Source: Ornithinibacillus bavariensis
Lineage (GTDB): Bacteria; Bacillota; Bacilli; Bacillales; Amphibacillaceae
Assembly: GCF_050433565.1 (NCBI RefSeq)
Contig: NZ_JBNPWZ010000002.1
Coordinates: 372,001 to 436,000 of the forward strand
DNA: 64,000 nt
Reading direction: 5' to 3'
Made by a program: the position numbers and the translations under genes. The notes under the pieces were generated by a model. It saw nothing but the letters and a program-made list of their open reading frames with translations, did no database searches and had not been told where the DNA came from. Shown piece by piece: positions 52,473 to 61,625 of the stretch (position 1 is the first letter of the stretch; each line of letters begins with the position of its first letter).

Positions 52473-53687
52473 ATGCAAAAACCTATAAAAGAACAAAAAA
52501 TGATTATCATTATATTACTTAGCAATATATTTATCCCATTTCTTGGTATCGGACTTATTATTCCGGTAATGCCTTCATTTATAAATATCATGGACTTATC
52601 AGGACAAACAATGGGTTATCTTGTGGCGGTTTTTGCTGTTACACAATTACTTGTTTCACCAATTGCTGGACGTTTTGTTGATCAATTTGGTAGAAAGAAA
52701 ATGATCATTATCGGGCTATTCCTTTTTGGAGTATCGGAGCTCATCTTTGGGTTAGGAACACATGTGTCAGTGCTTTATGTTTCACGAATGCTCGGAGGAG
52801 TTTGCGCAGCCTTAATTATGCCAGGAGTAACTGCTTATATAGCTGATGTTACTTCCATTAAGGAACGTTCTAAAGCTATGGGATATATGTCTGCAGCCAT
52901 TAGCACTGGTTTTATAATTGGACCAGGGATTGGAGGATTTATAGCGGAGTACGGTATCCGAATGCCGTTTTACTTTGCAGCAGCGATCGCTTTTCTAGCT
53001 TGTATTATTTCGATATTTATCCTAAAGGAGCCACTTACAAAGGAACAGCTTGCTGAAATCTCTGCGAATTCAAAACGAAGCAATATTTTAAGAGATTTAA
53101 AAAAGTCCCTTCATCCATCATACTTTATCGCATTTGTTATTGTTTTTGTTCTTGCTTTTGGATTGTCAGCATATGAAACAGTATTTAGTCTGTTTTCTGA
53201 TCATAAATTCGGTTTCACTCCAAAAGACATTGCTGTGATTATTACAATTAGCTCCATCTTTGGAGTACTTGTACAACTTTTCCTGTTTGGAAAAATGGTA
53301 GATACACTCGGTGAAAAGAAATTGATCCAAATTTGCTTAGTAGTCGGAACAATTTTAGCAGTTGCTTCGGCAGTAGTATCAAGCTTCTTAATGGTACTAA
53401 TCGTTGCATCGATCATCTTCTTAGCATTTGATTTATTACGACCTGCTTTAACCACTTATTTATCAAGGGCAGCAGGTAAAGAACAGGGATTTGTTGCAGG
53501 TATGAACTCAACCTATACGAGCTTAGGTAATATCGTGGGTCCAGCCCTAGGTGGCATGCTATTTGATGTGAACATTCACTATCCATATTTGTTTGCCGCA
53601 GTTATTATGTTTTTAGGCTTTGGATTAACATTTATTTGGAAAGTATCATTAGCTGAAGTGGATGCAGACACAATTAAGATAGGCTGA
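52473..53687 (+). CDS. MFS multidrug-efflux-type transporter
   Basis: A 404-residue, 12-span transporter of the DHA1 drug:H+ antiporter type. Motif A is present after TM2 (GRFVDQFGRKKMI) and the antiporter motif C-like GPGIGG in TM5. The substrate is unknown; exporters paired with TetR are usually inducible by their substrates. AGAGGA precedes the ATG, and a long terminator follows. Confidence 0.92.
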   Translation: MQKPIKEQKMIIIILLSNIFIPFLGIGLIIPVMPSFINIMDLSGQTMGYLVAVFAVTQLLVSPIAGRFVDQFGRKKMIIIGLFLFGVSELIFGLGTHVSVLYVSRMLGGVCAALIMPGVTAYIADVTSIKERSKAMGYMSAAISTGFIIGPGIGGFIAEYGIRMPFYFAAAIAFLACIISIFILKEPLTKEQLAEISANSKRSNILRDLKKSLHPSYFIAFVIVFVLAFGLSAYETVFSLFSDHKFGFTPKDIAVIITISSIFGVLVQLFLFGKMVDTLGEKKLIQICLVVGTILAVASAVVSSFLMVLIVASIIFLAFDLLRPALTTYLSRAAGKEQGFVAGMNSTYTSLGNIVGPALGGMLFDVNIHYPYLFAAVIMFLGFGLTFIWKVSLAEVDADTIKIG

Positions 53688-53727
53688 ACTATTATTTTTG
53701 ACGTGTGAAAAATTGTTAATCCATCCT

Positions 53728-53780
53728 ATACTGCCCCCAATTGTTAATTTAGTTTATCAATAACAATTGGGGGCAGTATA
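53728..53780. terminator. Strong bidirectional terminator
   Basis: TATACTGCCCCCAATTGTTA pairs perfectly with TAACAATTGGGGGCAGTATA (20 bp) around a 13-base loop between the convergent MFS and hydrolase genes. Confidence 0.9.
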
Positions 53781-53811
53781 TCTTATTAAGGTAATCAGCA
53801 TATTAACTAGA

Positions 53812-54639
53812 TTAGTTAAAAAAATCCTCTACTAAACGATTAATTTCATCAGGTTTCTCCATAAAGGTCCAATGGCCACAATTATGTACCTCATGTAATT
53901 CAACATGGGATAGGAAGTTTGTTAGTAGTTTTTTTATTTTCCTTGGTGGAAGGATATCGTGACTTCCTTGCGCGATAAATATCGGTATTTCTTTAAGTTT
54001 ATCTAGTTCTGTCGTAAGATCGTAATTATTGCTAATATCCTCACCAATGAAATGGTTAACCGTCTGGTTCATCATAGTCTGACCTTTATTTTCTATGGAA
54101 CTTTTTGCAAATACATAATATGGATCTAAAATTTGTAAAACATCCTCAACCGAAGCAGTTCCTTTGTTCATTTTTCTTTCTACATGGACTAGTTTAACTT
54201 TGTCTTTTATGGAGATTTTTTTCAATAATTCTCTTTCAAAGGATTTAAGTCCAGCAGCATTTATTCCGATAGTAGCAGTAAGAAAAAGCTTCTTCACCTT
54301 TTCTGGATAGGTAGTTGCATAAAGCAATGCTAAAATACTTCCCCAAGATTCTCCAAATAGGTTCATTTTTTTTAGATTTAGTTCCTTGCGTAATTCTTCT
54401 AATGTTTCCACTTCTTCACGCATCGTATATTGATTGTTGGGGTCTCTTTCAGATCTACCACACCCCCTCTGATCATATAAAACTAGCCTAAATTTTTTGG
54501 ATAAGGGCAATATATACGGTAGGAAAAAACGATGCTCACTACCTGGTCCTCCATGTAGGAAGACTATAGCTTCTCCTTCTCCAATCATCTGAACAAAGAT
54601 TTTTTGTCCATTTATCCTTTTATATTGAGCTGTAGACAT
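53812..54639 (-). CDS. Alpha/beta hydrolase, proline iminopeptidase-like
   Basis: A 275-residue hydrolase. Oxyanion motif HGGPG, nucleophile elbow GESWG, acid in GSHDILP and His in GHWTF. HGGPG and GESWG are typical of proline iminopeptidases (family S33). Cytosolic; the peptide substrate is inferred. ATG at 54639 follows GGAGAGG. The gap 54640-54911 has no clear gene. Confidence 0.88.
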   Translation of the reverse strand: MSTAQYKRINGQKIFVQMIGEGEAIVFLHGGPGSEHRFFLPYILPLSKKFRLVLYDQRGCGRSERDPNNQYTMREEVETLEELRKELNLKKMNLFGESWGSILALLYATTYPEKVKKLFLTATIGINAAGLKSFERELLKKISIKDKVKLVHVERKMNKGTASVEDVLQILDPYYVFAKSSIENKGQTMMNQTVNHFIGEDISNNYDLTTELDKLKEIPIFIAQGSHDILPPRKIKKLLTNFLSHVELHEVHNCGHWTFMEKPDEINRLVEDFFN

Positions 54640-54911
54640 AGCAACCTCTCCAATATTGATCATATTACAATATGTTTATTAACAGTCCTACTACTATATG
54701 TAAGCAAAAACAATCGAAAAAATGCTTACCTAATACAAAAACCTTCCATACCTCTTCAACAAGAGAATATTTCTAAAAATCTACACAGGTGGAAATGTCC
54801 ACTTGCTATCCTTTTTTCGGGTGATTCTTTTTGAACCAGTGTTGTATTAATTTCTTTTCTTTCAATCTGGTTTATTTGTACTGATATTCAATTAATAGGG
54901 ATTGGTTAAAT

Positions 54912-55151
54912 ATGCTCCGGAAAAACCCTATAATTGCAAGGGAAAATAAAAGGGGGAGGAGAAAGTCAGAAACAATAGAAGAGTGGCTAATTCGGTTGGG
55001 GAAAAAGATGGATACTGAGGGTTATCAGAAAGTACGCTATAGTATTTTATACGTAACCTACAAAGAGATTATGGATCTGAAAAAGAGTCTTAAGGTAATG
55101 GAGGAGAATTCTTCCCGTATAAAACGATTATCTGAGAACAATAATAAATGA
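54912..55151 (+). CDS. Small basic protein, unknown function
   Basis: A 79-residue basic, helical protein (N-terminal KRGRRKSETIEEW, later a Lys/Glu-rich helix). A weak site precedes the ATG. I do not recognise it, and it has no operon partner. It could be real, given its even codon pattern, but support is thin. Confidence 0.4.
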   Translation: MLRKNPIIARENKRGRRKSETIEEWLIRLGKKMDTEGYQKVRYSILYVTYKEIMDLKKSLKVMEENSSRIKRLSENNNK

Positions 55152-55257
55152 ATCTATTAAATCGAAGAGAACCTCAGCTTGATGATATTTTTAAACCGCA
55201 CCCCATTTATAATACACAGTATGTTCGTTAAGGATGCGGTTCATTTCGGGTTCTTAT

Positions 55258-56184
55258 TTAGATATGTGGAAACTTCTGTAAGGTAGATTTGTGTTTTAGT
55301 TCGATTCCCCTTGATAACATATAAAAAGAAAATAAGAGGAAAATAAAGGCAAGTAAAGGGAAGTATAAAATCCACTGAGAATCATACACAAAGGATCGCC
55401 ATTGCCCGATTAGACCTGCCCAATCCCTACTGATGGAAATATATACTGGTGGGTCACCTCCACCTAAGCGAAATATGGTACCCCCAAGGAAAAGATTAAA
55501 AATGCCCAACTGCCCTATTAAGGTAAGAACCAAAATGATTTCTTTTACAAACATGACAAGTAGTGTTCCTCTTAAATGTGGTAAAATATGCTTCCATAGA
55601 ATACGTAATTTACCTGCGCCAAGTGCTTTAGTCGCTATTATAAATTGCTCTTTTCTTAGCTCGCTTGTTTTACTATACGTAGCAGCATATACCCCAGGGA
55701 ATCCTATAATAACCATTAAAAATGACTGTAATAATACTAACTCCATTACAGATAATGAGGAATTAATAGTTATACCAACAAGTAAAAAATAAACAATTAA
55801 AAAAGCAGGGATACTACCAAGTAGCCCGAATATTGACTGCTTTGTTTTTTTCTTCTCTTTGTTAGACAGCCCAAGCCATATTCCGAAAGAACCACCAATT
55901 AAGATTCGTAAAAATGCAACCCCAATCCCTACAAACAAGGTATATTTCGCTCCATATAGTAGTAAGGTCAGGATGTCATATCCCCATTGATCAGTCCCAA
56001 GAAGGTGCTTCTTCGAGGGAGGATAGGGGGAGGTGTAAAAGCCGAAATCATCGGAGCTGTTATAATAATATCCTGTAGGCTCTACATAGTCCTTTTCATA
56101 TGGGGCAAAAAATGGTCCGAAAATGGCTATGAGTATGAGGAAGCTGCATGCAGTGATTCCTAGCCATAACCGCCAATTACCCAT
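55258..56184 (-). CDS. ABC transporter permease, OppC/DppC-like
   Basis: A 308-residue permease with an N-terminal span, a periplasmic-type loop (HLLGTDQWGYD, typical of OppC), then five more spans and the coupling motif ALGAGKLRILWKHILPH. It would import peptides, nickel or similar solutes as a heterodimer with the neighbouring gene. ATG at 56184 overlaps the stop of that gene. No ATPase or binding-protein gene is adjacent. Confidence 0.85.
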   Translation of the reverse strand: MGNWRLWLGITACSFLILIAIFGPFFAPYEKDYVEPTGYYYNSSDDFGFYTSPYPPSKKHLLGTDQWGYDILTLLLYGAKYTLFVGIGVAFLRILIGGSFGIWLGLSNKEKKKTKQSIFGLLGSIPAFLIVYFLLVGITINSSLSVMELVLLQSFLMVIIGFPGVYAATYSKTSELRKEQFIIATKALGAGKLRILWKHILPHLRGTLLVMFVKEIILVLTLIGQLGIFNLFLGGTIFRLGGGDPPVYISISRDWAGLIGQWRSFVYDSQWILYFPLLAFIFLLFSFYMLSRGIELKHKSTLQKFPHI

Positions 56185-57040
56185 GTGCAAACACCCTCTC
56201 CATGATCAAAATGAGTAGCCTAAGCAACCAATAGATTAGTAAATAAAGCAGAACAAGTGAAAATAATGTATTTACAACAAGATTATATTGATACATTGTC
56301 CCACCAAATAACAATGTAGTAAGTCCTCTTACATTAAACAGATACTCCACAATAAATAGATTGCTCATCATTATAGCGATAACTTTATGTAAATCTGCCT
56401 TTAAGTAAGGTAAGACATTACGAATGACATGGTGCATATAGATGTGCCGCTTTTTTAACCCTTTAGCTTTTGCAGATAAAATATAATCTTCAGCAAGCAC
56501 ATCGTACGTCCGCTCTGATAATGTGCGAATTAAGTAAATCGTAGGTATCAATGTTAGTGTTATTAATGGCAGTAAAAAGGCATTTTCATCTGCGGAGCGG
56601 GAGGCAACTTTAGCTATCTTAAATCCAGTTGACTGATAGATAAATACAACTCCAAGCTGTAAAAATAAGATTAAAATAAAGTCAGGTAAGGTACCAAGGA
56701 AACCGATGATGTCCTTCACCCACTCCCTTTTCGATTTACTGGACCACGCTGAAACTAGCATACTCATACAAATAGTAATAAAGCCAGAAAGGGTAAGATA
56801 TTGTAGTGAAGTTAGAAAATAAGGAGGTAAATCGGCAAGAAGATTGTATGTTCCGCTTTTTCCAACCTGATAATGAAAGATTTCTCCGTTCCCTATACTG
56901 GCGAAATAATCTTTGACGTAAAAGAGTATTACCTGGAAATCAATTCCTAGATTTCCTTCTGTAATAGTGATAGAAAATGGGATGGTAGCTAATAGGAAAA
57001 TAAATGCCGCTACGCCAGCAATGGATAATGTAGTACGCAT
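56177..57040 (-). CDS. ABC transporter permease, OppB/DppB-like
   Basis: A 287-residue permease, six spans, with the coupling helix SAKAKGLKKRHIYMHHVIRN. ATG at 57040 follows AGGAAG. It overlaps the OppC-like gene by 8 bp, so they are one operon. The usual ATPases and substrate-binding protein are missing nearby, so the pair must rely on subunits encoded elsewhere or be vestigial. Confidence 0.85.
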   Translation of the reverse strand: MRTTLSIAGVAAFIFLLATIPFSITITEGNLGIDFQVILFYVKDYFASIGNGEIFHYQVGKSGTYNLLADLPPYFLTSLQYLTLSGFITICMSMLVSAWSSKSKREWVKDIIGFLGTLPDFILILFLQLGVVFIYQSTGFKIAKVASRSADENAFLLPLITLTLIPTIYLIRTLSERTYDVLAEDYILSAKAKGLKKRHIYMHHVIRNVLPYLKADLHKVIAIMMSNLFIVEYLFNVRGLTTLLFGGTMYQYNLVVNTLFSLVLLYLLIYWLLRLLILIMERVFAHG

Positions 57041-57303
57041 AATCAATCTTCCTCGTTGAATTATTTTTATAGACTAAATAAAAATTATCACTAACGAAAA
57101 ATTTGGTCAAGTCGTAATTGTTAAAAAATATATGCATTTATTTGGAATTTTATCTTTCTATTAGTTTTCGTTATAGCTTTTTAAAGAAACCCTTCATTAG
57201 TATGGTCAAATTTTAGGAAGTTAGGTCTTTATTAAGCTCAATGTGGATTTCTTATACGCAAGAAAGTCTTATATACTATAATGTATATATTCTTAGCAAT
57301 GCT

Positions 57304-57317
57304 TGTAAGCGTTGAGA
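57304..57317 (+). promoter_or_regulatory. cre-like sequence before the SDR gene
   Basis: TGTAAGCGTTGAGA matches the first ten positions of the CcpA cre consensus but is poor at the end. It lies about 30 bp before the start codon. The region 57041-57345 also contains TATAAT-like hexamers, with no clear promoter. Confidence 0.3.
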
Positions 57318-57345
57318 AACTGGATAAAGATTGGGGGGAGTTTTC

Positions 57346-58173
57346 TTGAAAGTTGCATTGATTACGGGTGCAAATGGCGGGTTTGGGAAATTAATTACGA
57401 TTGAGCTGATTCGTGCAGGGTATCATGTTATCGCGACAATGAGGAATAAGGAAAATGGCAGGGAGCTAGAGGAGAAGATTAATCTGCTCGAACGGGGAGA
57501 ACGGCTAGAGTTAGTAGATATGGATGTGACAAATGAAGCACAAATCACATCAGTTTCTGAGCTAGTAAGTCAAAAATACTCAAAATTAGATGTTTTAATA
57601 AACAATGCTGGTTATTCGCAAGGTGGTTTTATCACTGATTTACCTATGGAAGAATGGAAAAACCAATATGAAACGAATCTTGTTGGTTTGGTTCAAACTA
57701 CGAAATACTTTTTACCCTTGTTGAGAAAATCTCCAAATGGGAAAATAATTAATCTTAGTAGTGTCAGTGGTTATTTTGGATTTCCAGGTATGGGGCCTTA
57801 TTGTTCGTCAAAATTTGCTGTTGAAGGATTCAGTGAAAGTCTAAGGCTTGAGCTGCTTCCTGAAAATATTTACCTTTCATTGGTGGAGCCTGCCTCTTAC
57901 AAAACAGGGATATGGGAAAAGGGTCTTGCCATAGGGGCATACATAAAGGATGAGGATACGATAAAGAAAAAAGTATTTACGCTTGCACAACAGGCTTATC
58001 AAAATGCTAGTGACCATCCTGAAGAGGTTGCGCGACTTGCTCGAAAAATATGCGAAACAAAGCACCCAAGACTACGCTATCCTATAGGGAAGGGTGCTAA
58101 GTCCTTATGGTTCGTTAAAAAATTTTTACCATGGCATGTTATAGAAAGGTTTGTATTGAAAAAATTACAATAA
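57346..58173 (+). CDS. SDR-family oxidoreductase
   Basis: A 275-residue classical short-chain dehydrogenase. Cofactor motif TGANGGFG near the N-terminus, NNAG in the middle, catalytic Ser and YCSSK (Tyr and Lys). NAD(P)-dependent; the substrate is unknown. The start is TTG at 57346, chosen for GGGGGAG at good spacing; an in-frame TTG at 57331 is too close to any site. Confidence 0.9.
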   Translation: MKVALITGANGGFGKLITIELIRAGYHVIATMRNKENGRELEEKINLLERGERLELVDMDVTNEAQITSVSELVSQKYSKLDVLINNAGYSQGGFITDLPMEEWKNQYETNLVGLVQTTKYFLPLLRKSPNGKIINLSSVSGYFGFPGMGPYCSSKFAVEGFSESLRLELLPENIYLSLVEPASYKTGIWEKGLAIGAYIKDEDTIKKKVFTLAQQAYQNASDHPEEVARLARKICETKHPRLRYPIGKGAKSLWFVKKFLPWHVIERFVLKKLQ

Positions 58174-58206
58174 ACAAAGTCGCAGTTAGATCCTGCGACT
58201 TTGTTA
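58173..58206. terminator. Bidirectional terminator SDR/GNAT
   Basis: AACAAAGTCGCAG pairs with CTGCGACTTTGTT around an 8-base loop. Confidence 0.85.
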
Positions 58207-58231
58207 AATTGGGAGAGATTATCGTATAAAA

Positions 58232-58672
58232 TTAATCAAGTACTTTTTCCATTGTTGTATAAATATCACGAAATCCTAGTATACGATAAAGATTTTTTGC
58301 CAAATTATTTTCGAATACATTAAGCTGCACTCGTTTACATTTTTGTTTTCTAAAGTTATTCATTGCTGCATGACATAGTTTCTTCGCTATTCCCTTATTA
58401 CGATGTGGAGGAAGGACATATAATTCTGGAATAATTCCGATTTCCTCATCTGTAAAAGGATCAAATGTTATCCCTACTCCAATCCAACCTAGAATCGTAT
58501 CATTCTCATACCATATTAGATAATATCCACCATTTGAGAGAAAAAGTGAGTTAATTTGTTTAGCCTTTTCTAAATTTGTATCGAATAGTCCATTGGTTGA
58601 CTCTATAAAAACCTGATGTGCATGTTTCAGTATTTCATTCGTTTCTTTTTTAGAAGCTCTGCGAATATACAT
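58232..58672 (-). CDS. GNAT acetyltransferase
   Basis: A 146-residue GNAT protein; acetyl-CoA loop RNKGIAKKL near residue 92, with beta-strand VQLNVFENN and LGFRDI at the end, typical of the family. Substrate unknown. AAAGGAG precedes the ATG. Monocistronic. Confidence 0.88.
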   Translation of the reverse strand: MYIRRASKKETNEILKHAHQVFIESTNGLFDTNLEKAKQINSLFLSNGGYYLIWYENDTILGWIGVGITFDPFTDEEIGIIPELYVLPPHRNKGIAKKLCHAAMNNFRKQKCKRVQLNVFENNLAKNLYRILGFRDIYTTMEKVLD

Positions 58673-58857
58673 GATATAGCTCCTTTCGATTATTTAGTAA
58701 TTCTATCCGTCTAGTCTATTAACCTTTTACTATTCTATGTCAGAAGTCCTAAATAGTTCTTTCATGCCTAAATACATAAAACATAGGATTCTATCCTTAT
58801 CAGCATTCTAATTAAAGACATATAGTATTGTGTAATCAGTTAAGGAGGTGTAATAAA

Positions 58858-58962
58858 ATGAGTGGCGGTGGAGTTGGATACGGAGAAGGATTTGCGTTAG
58901 TAGTAGTTTTATTCATTCTGTTAATTATTGTTGGTACTGCTTATGTTGGAGGTGTGTATTAA
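58858..58962 (+). CDS. YjcZ-family sporulation microprotein
   Basis: A 34-residue paralogue of the 6773-6886 gene: MSGGGVGYGEG, a hydrophobic span (FALVVVLFILLIIVG) and a VGGVY tail. TAAGGAGGTG precedes the ATG. CATATAGTA at 58819-58827 fits a mother-cell sigma -10 (CATANNNTA), without a clear -35. Confidence 0.82.
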   Translation: MSGGGVGYGEGFALVVVLFILLIIVGTAYVGGVY

Positions 58963-59016
58963 TAGCAATTAATATTGTAGCTTAGGGAATACCTTTCATA
59001 TTCAGAGAAGGACCCT

Positions 59017-59181
59017 ATGGTGAATACGGTTGGTATGGATAGAGTATTTGGTAGCCGTGGTTTAGGATTTGGAGCTGGTCTGAGGTTTTGCACGAAGAGT
59101 AGTGTTATTTTTATCCTTCTATTTTTTGTCAGTGGCGCTTTGAATAAGATGCATTATCAATTATTAGAGATTTTGGATTAA
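59017..59181 (+). CDS. Possible small glycine-rich/hydrophobic ORF
   Basis: A 54-codon ORF with AGAAGGA close upstream. It has a Gly-rich N-terminal part (GSRGLGFGAG) and a hydrophobic stretch (VIFILLFFVSG), loosely like the YjcZ pattern next door. It may be a decayed or diverged copy. The rest of 58963-59341 contains terminator-like hairpins at 59244-59276 and 59300-59321 and nothing else. Confidence 0.25.
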   Translation: MVNTVGMDRVFGSRGLGFGAGLRFCTKSSVIFILLFFVSGALNKMHYQLLEILD

Positions 59182-59243
59182 AAGCATGGTTTTCTCTACC
59201 ATAATTTCATCTATTACCTTTAAATTCCTCTCTAATCATAAAG

Positions 59244-59276
59244 GAAGAGTAGCCTACTAGGTTACTCTTCTTAGTT
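59244..59276. terminator. Terminator-like hairpin
   Basis: AAGAGTAGCC pairs with GGTTACTCTT (one G-T pair), followed by TTAGTTTT. Confidence 0.6.
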
Positions 59277-59341
59277 TTATCAGCTTTATGGGAAAAAATA
59301 GATCCAAAAAGATTTGGATCTGACAATGAGGAGGAAGTCTA

Positions 59342-59566
59342 TTATCTTTTTATAAAACGAGAAACCATAGGGCTAATTTGGGAATAAATATCATTAATTT
59401 GTTTGACAGTAGTATGAACCTTTGTTAAGTCAAGGTTCCCATCGTTATCCCGAAACATAGCAAGTACATTGCTCGTCGTGTTCGGTTGTCTTCTTTGTTC
59501 ATTTCGCGGTACAAATCTTGGACGACTAGGTGGCATCGGTCGCCTTCCTGGGACTATTGGAAGCAT
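59342..59566 (-). CDS. YppG-like small protein
   Basis: A 74-residue protein: a proline/arginine-rich N-terminal part (PGRRPMPPSRPRFVP) and a C-terminal domain NLDLTKVHTTVKQINDIYSQISPMV, which resembles YppG and related spore-associated proteins. ATG at 59566 has a strong AGGAGGTG site. Adjacent small genes also look sporulation-linked. Confidence 0.65.
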   Translation of the reverse strand: MLPIVPGRRPMPPSRPRFVPRNEQRRQPNTTSNVLAMFRDNDGNLDLTKVHTTVKQINDIYSQISPMVSRFIKR

Positions 59567-59630
59567 GCTGAACACCTCCTATTTCATAATGTTTCATTAG
59601 GAGAGTTTTTCGTACTAGAATGCTTAACGA

Positions 59631-59879
59631 TTACCAGAAGAAGAAAGGAAGTAATGCTATAGAAGTTATAGCACCTAAGGCTAGCCCATAACCAAATCCA
59701 CCAAAAAATCCATATCCATAGCCACCTAAATTTCTAGCACCATCTATAGGACGTAAATATACCCTTCTTCCATCAACACGATGAATGATTCCGCGATGAA
59801 CCCTACCATCACGGGTTACAATTTTGACAGCTCTTCCTCTATAACGATTACAGAGACCATGATAATATTCTACAGACAA
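59631..59879 (-). CDS. Sm-like small protein with glycine-rich hydrophobic tail
   Basis: An 82-residue protein. Residues 1-50 (YYHGLCNRYRGRAVKIVTRDGRVHRGIIHRVD...) look like a small SH3/Sm-type barrel; residues 55-82 are Gly/Tyr-rich and then hydrophobic (LALGAITSIALLPFFFW). The start is TTG at 59879 with GGAGGTG. Family members are known to me only as hypothetical proteins of Bacilli. Possible spore surface or membrane-attached protein. Confidence 0.65.
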   Translation of the reverse strand: MSVEYYHGLCNRYRGRAVKIVTRDGRVHRGIIHRVDGRRVYLRPIDGARNLGGYGYGFFGGFGYGLALGAITSIALLPFFFW

Positions 59880-60021
59880 ATGATACACCTCCATTAAACT
59901 TTACTTCATCATATGAAGCTAGTTAAAAATGGAAATGGACAAATGTATTAGGGTAATAGTGGAATATGAAAATGGTGCTAGTCAATAAAAGTGACTATTC
60001 CTAGTAGTGCCCAGACGCCTA

Positions 60022-61470
60022 TTATTTGACCTCATATTGCCCCATCATGCCAGCATCCTCGTGTTCGAGAATATGACAGTGATACATAAAAATTCCTTTA
60101 TTCTTAAAACTAGTAATGATGCGTACGGTTTCGCCCGGCTGTATAAGTATAGTATCCTTCCAACCAGTCTCATTTTCTGGTGGTTTTTCTCCGTCTCGAT
60201 CAATTACTTGAAATTGGACACCATGTAAATGAAAGGGGTGGGCCATACCGCCTTTGATACCAGTTCGTTGATTAGTAACTTCCCATATTTCCGTATCATT
60301 CCATTTTACTTCTTCATCAATACGGGTCATATCCATTGTTTTATCATTAATGGTAAGAGTTGCCCCAACACCTGACATTACAAATTGTCTTGTCTTTACA
60401 GCATTATTTGGATCATAGTGAGAAATCTTTGCTAATTGAGTTGGAATCTCGTTAACTCCCGACTCTTTATTCGTCACAACAAATTCCATTAATTCGATTT
60501 TGGCATCGGTTGACACATCAACAAGACTTACCGTATCTCCGGTTTTAAATTTGGAAAAGTCTACAAGTACTTCAGCTCGCTCTGCAGGGCTTTGACGAAG
60601 AGTAGTCATTTCCACCGGCTCTTCCAATAATCCTCCATCACTAGCTATTTGATAAAATTCACTTCGATTACTTAGCTCAAAATGATAGGTTCTACCATTA
60701 GAACCGTTTAGAAGTCGAAGTCGAACAATTCCTTTTGGAACTTCAAGATATGGTTTAATCGCACCGTTTACCAAATAGGTGTCTCCGTAAAGTCCCATCA
60801 TAACATCATTCATCCCAGGATCATATTCCATGCTTCCAAAAGCATCTAGTTGTCTATCTTGAATAATTATCGGGAAATCGTTCACGCCATATTCCTTAGG
60901 TATGGCAAGCTGGTCTGAATTTTCATCTTCAATATATATAAGTCCAGCTAAACCTTCATAAACCTGCTTAGCGGTCTTTTCCATCATATGCGGATGGTAC
61001 CAAAGTGTAGCAGCTGGTTGATTAATTGTAAATTCCGGCTCCCATCGTTCACCTGGTTTAATTCCAGAATGTGGACCACCGTCCATTTCGCCGTCTACTC
61101 GAAGCCCATGCAGATGAAGTGTGGTGGCTTCGTCAAGACCATTTTTCATTTTGACTTTAACCTTTTCACCTTCTCGAACTCGAAGCACTGGGCCAAGATA
61201 GTTTCCATTATAGCCTAGTGTTTGTGATTCCACTCCGTCCAAGATTTCAAGCTTTCCTTTTTGTGCTGTCAAATGGAATTCAGCTTGATTTGGGTCTGGA
61301 TTTAAATCCTCTAGTAGTGGAGGAAGAGGTAAGGCTTTCCGTGCTGCTAATTCAGAAATATCCGTTGTTTTTTCGGATGCTGTATCATTTAAAAAGATAA
61401 ATTTAAAAAGAAAAAAAGCACCGATTACTACCAGTACTATGGTTCCACCAAAGAGGAAAAGCTTTTTCAT
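60022..61470 (-). CDS. Membrane-anchored multicopper oxidase
   Basis: A 482-residue three-cupredoxin enzyme with an N-terminal anchor (residues 4-25). The four copper motifs are complete: HLHG (119-122), WYHPH (157-161), HPFHLHG (about 415) and HCHILEHEDAGMM (464-476; His464, Cys465, His466, His470, axial Met475). It is of the CueO/SufI-like type, probably oxidising Cu(I) or phenolics outside the membrane. A weak GGAG precedes the ATG at 61470. Confidence 0.93.
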   Translation of the reverse strand: MKKLFLFGGTIVLVVIGAFFLFKFIFLNDTASEKTTDISELAARKALPLPPLLEDLNPDPNQAEFHLTAQKGKLEILDGVESQTLGYNGNYLGPVLRVREGEKVKVKMKNGLDEATTLHLHGLRVDGEMDGGPHSGIKPGERWEPEFTINQPAATLWYHPHMMEKTAKQVYEGLAGLIYIEDENSDQLAIPKEYGVNDFPIIIQDRQLDAFGSMEYDPGMNDVMMGLYGDTYLVNGAIKPYLEVPKGIVRLRLLNGSNGRTYHFELSNRSEFYQIASDGGLLEEPVEMTTLRQSPAERAEVLVDFSKFKTGDTVSLVDVSTDAKIELMEFVVTNKESGVNEIPTQLAKISHYDPNNAVKTRQFVMSGVGATLTINDKTMDMTRIDEEVKWNDTEIWEVTNQRTGIKGGMAHPFHLHGVQFQVIDRDGEKPPENETGWKDTILIQPGETVRIITSFKNKGIFMYHCHILEHEDAGMMGQYEVK

Positions 61471-61596
61471 CAATAACAATCTCCAATCTAAACGAAATAA
61501 GTGACTCTACCAAACACTTATCTTCTATTTTACGTTGAAATTTATAAATTTGATGGACATTTTCTAAACGTTTTTTGACAATCTATGGCTATTCCT

Positions 61597-61612
61597 TGTG
61601 AAAAATATCACA
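61597..61612. promoter_or_regulatory. Perfect Fnr/Crp-type box
   Basis: TGTGAAAAATATCACA matches TGTGA-N6-TCACA exactly, the site of B. subtilis-type Fnr. It lies between the oxidase gene (minus) and the radical-SAM fragment (plus). An Fnr gene is 380 bp away. Confidence 0.7.
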
Positions 61613-61625
61613 CCTACTGTGATAG

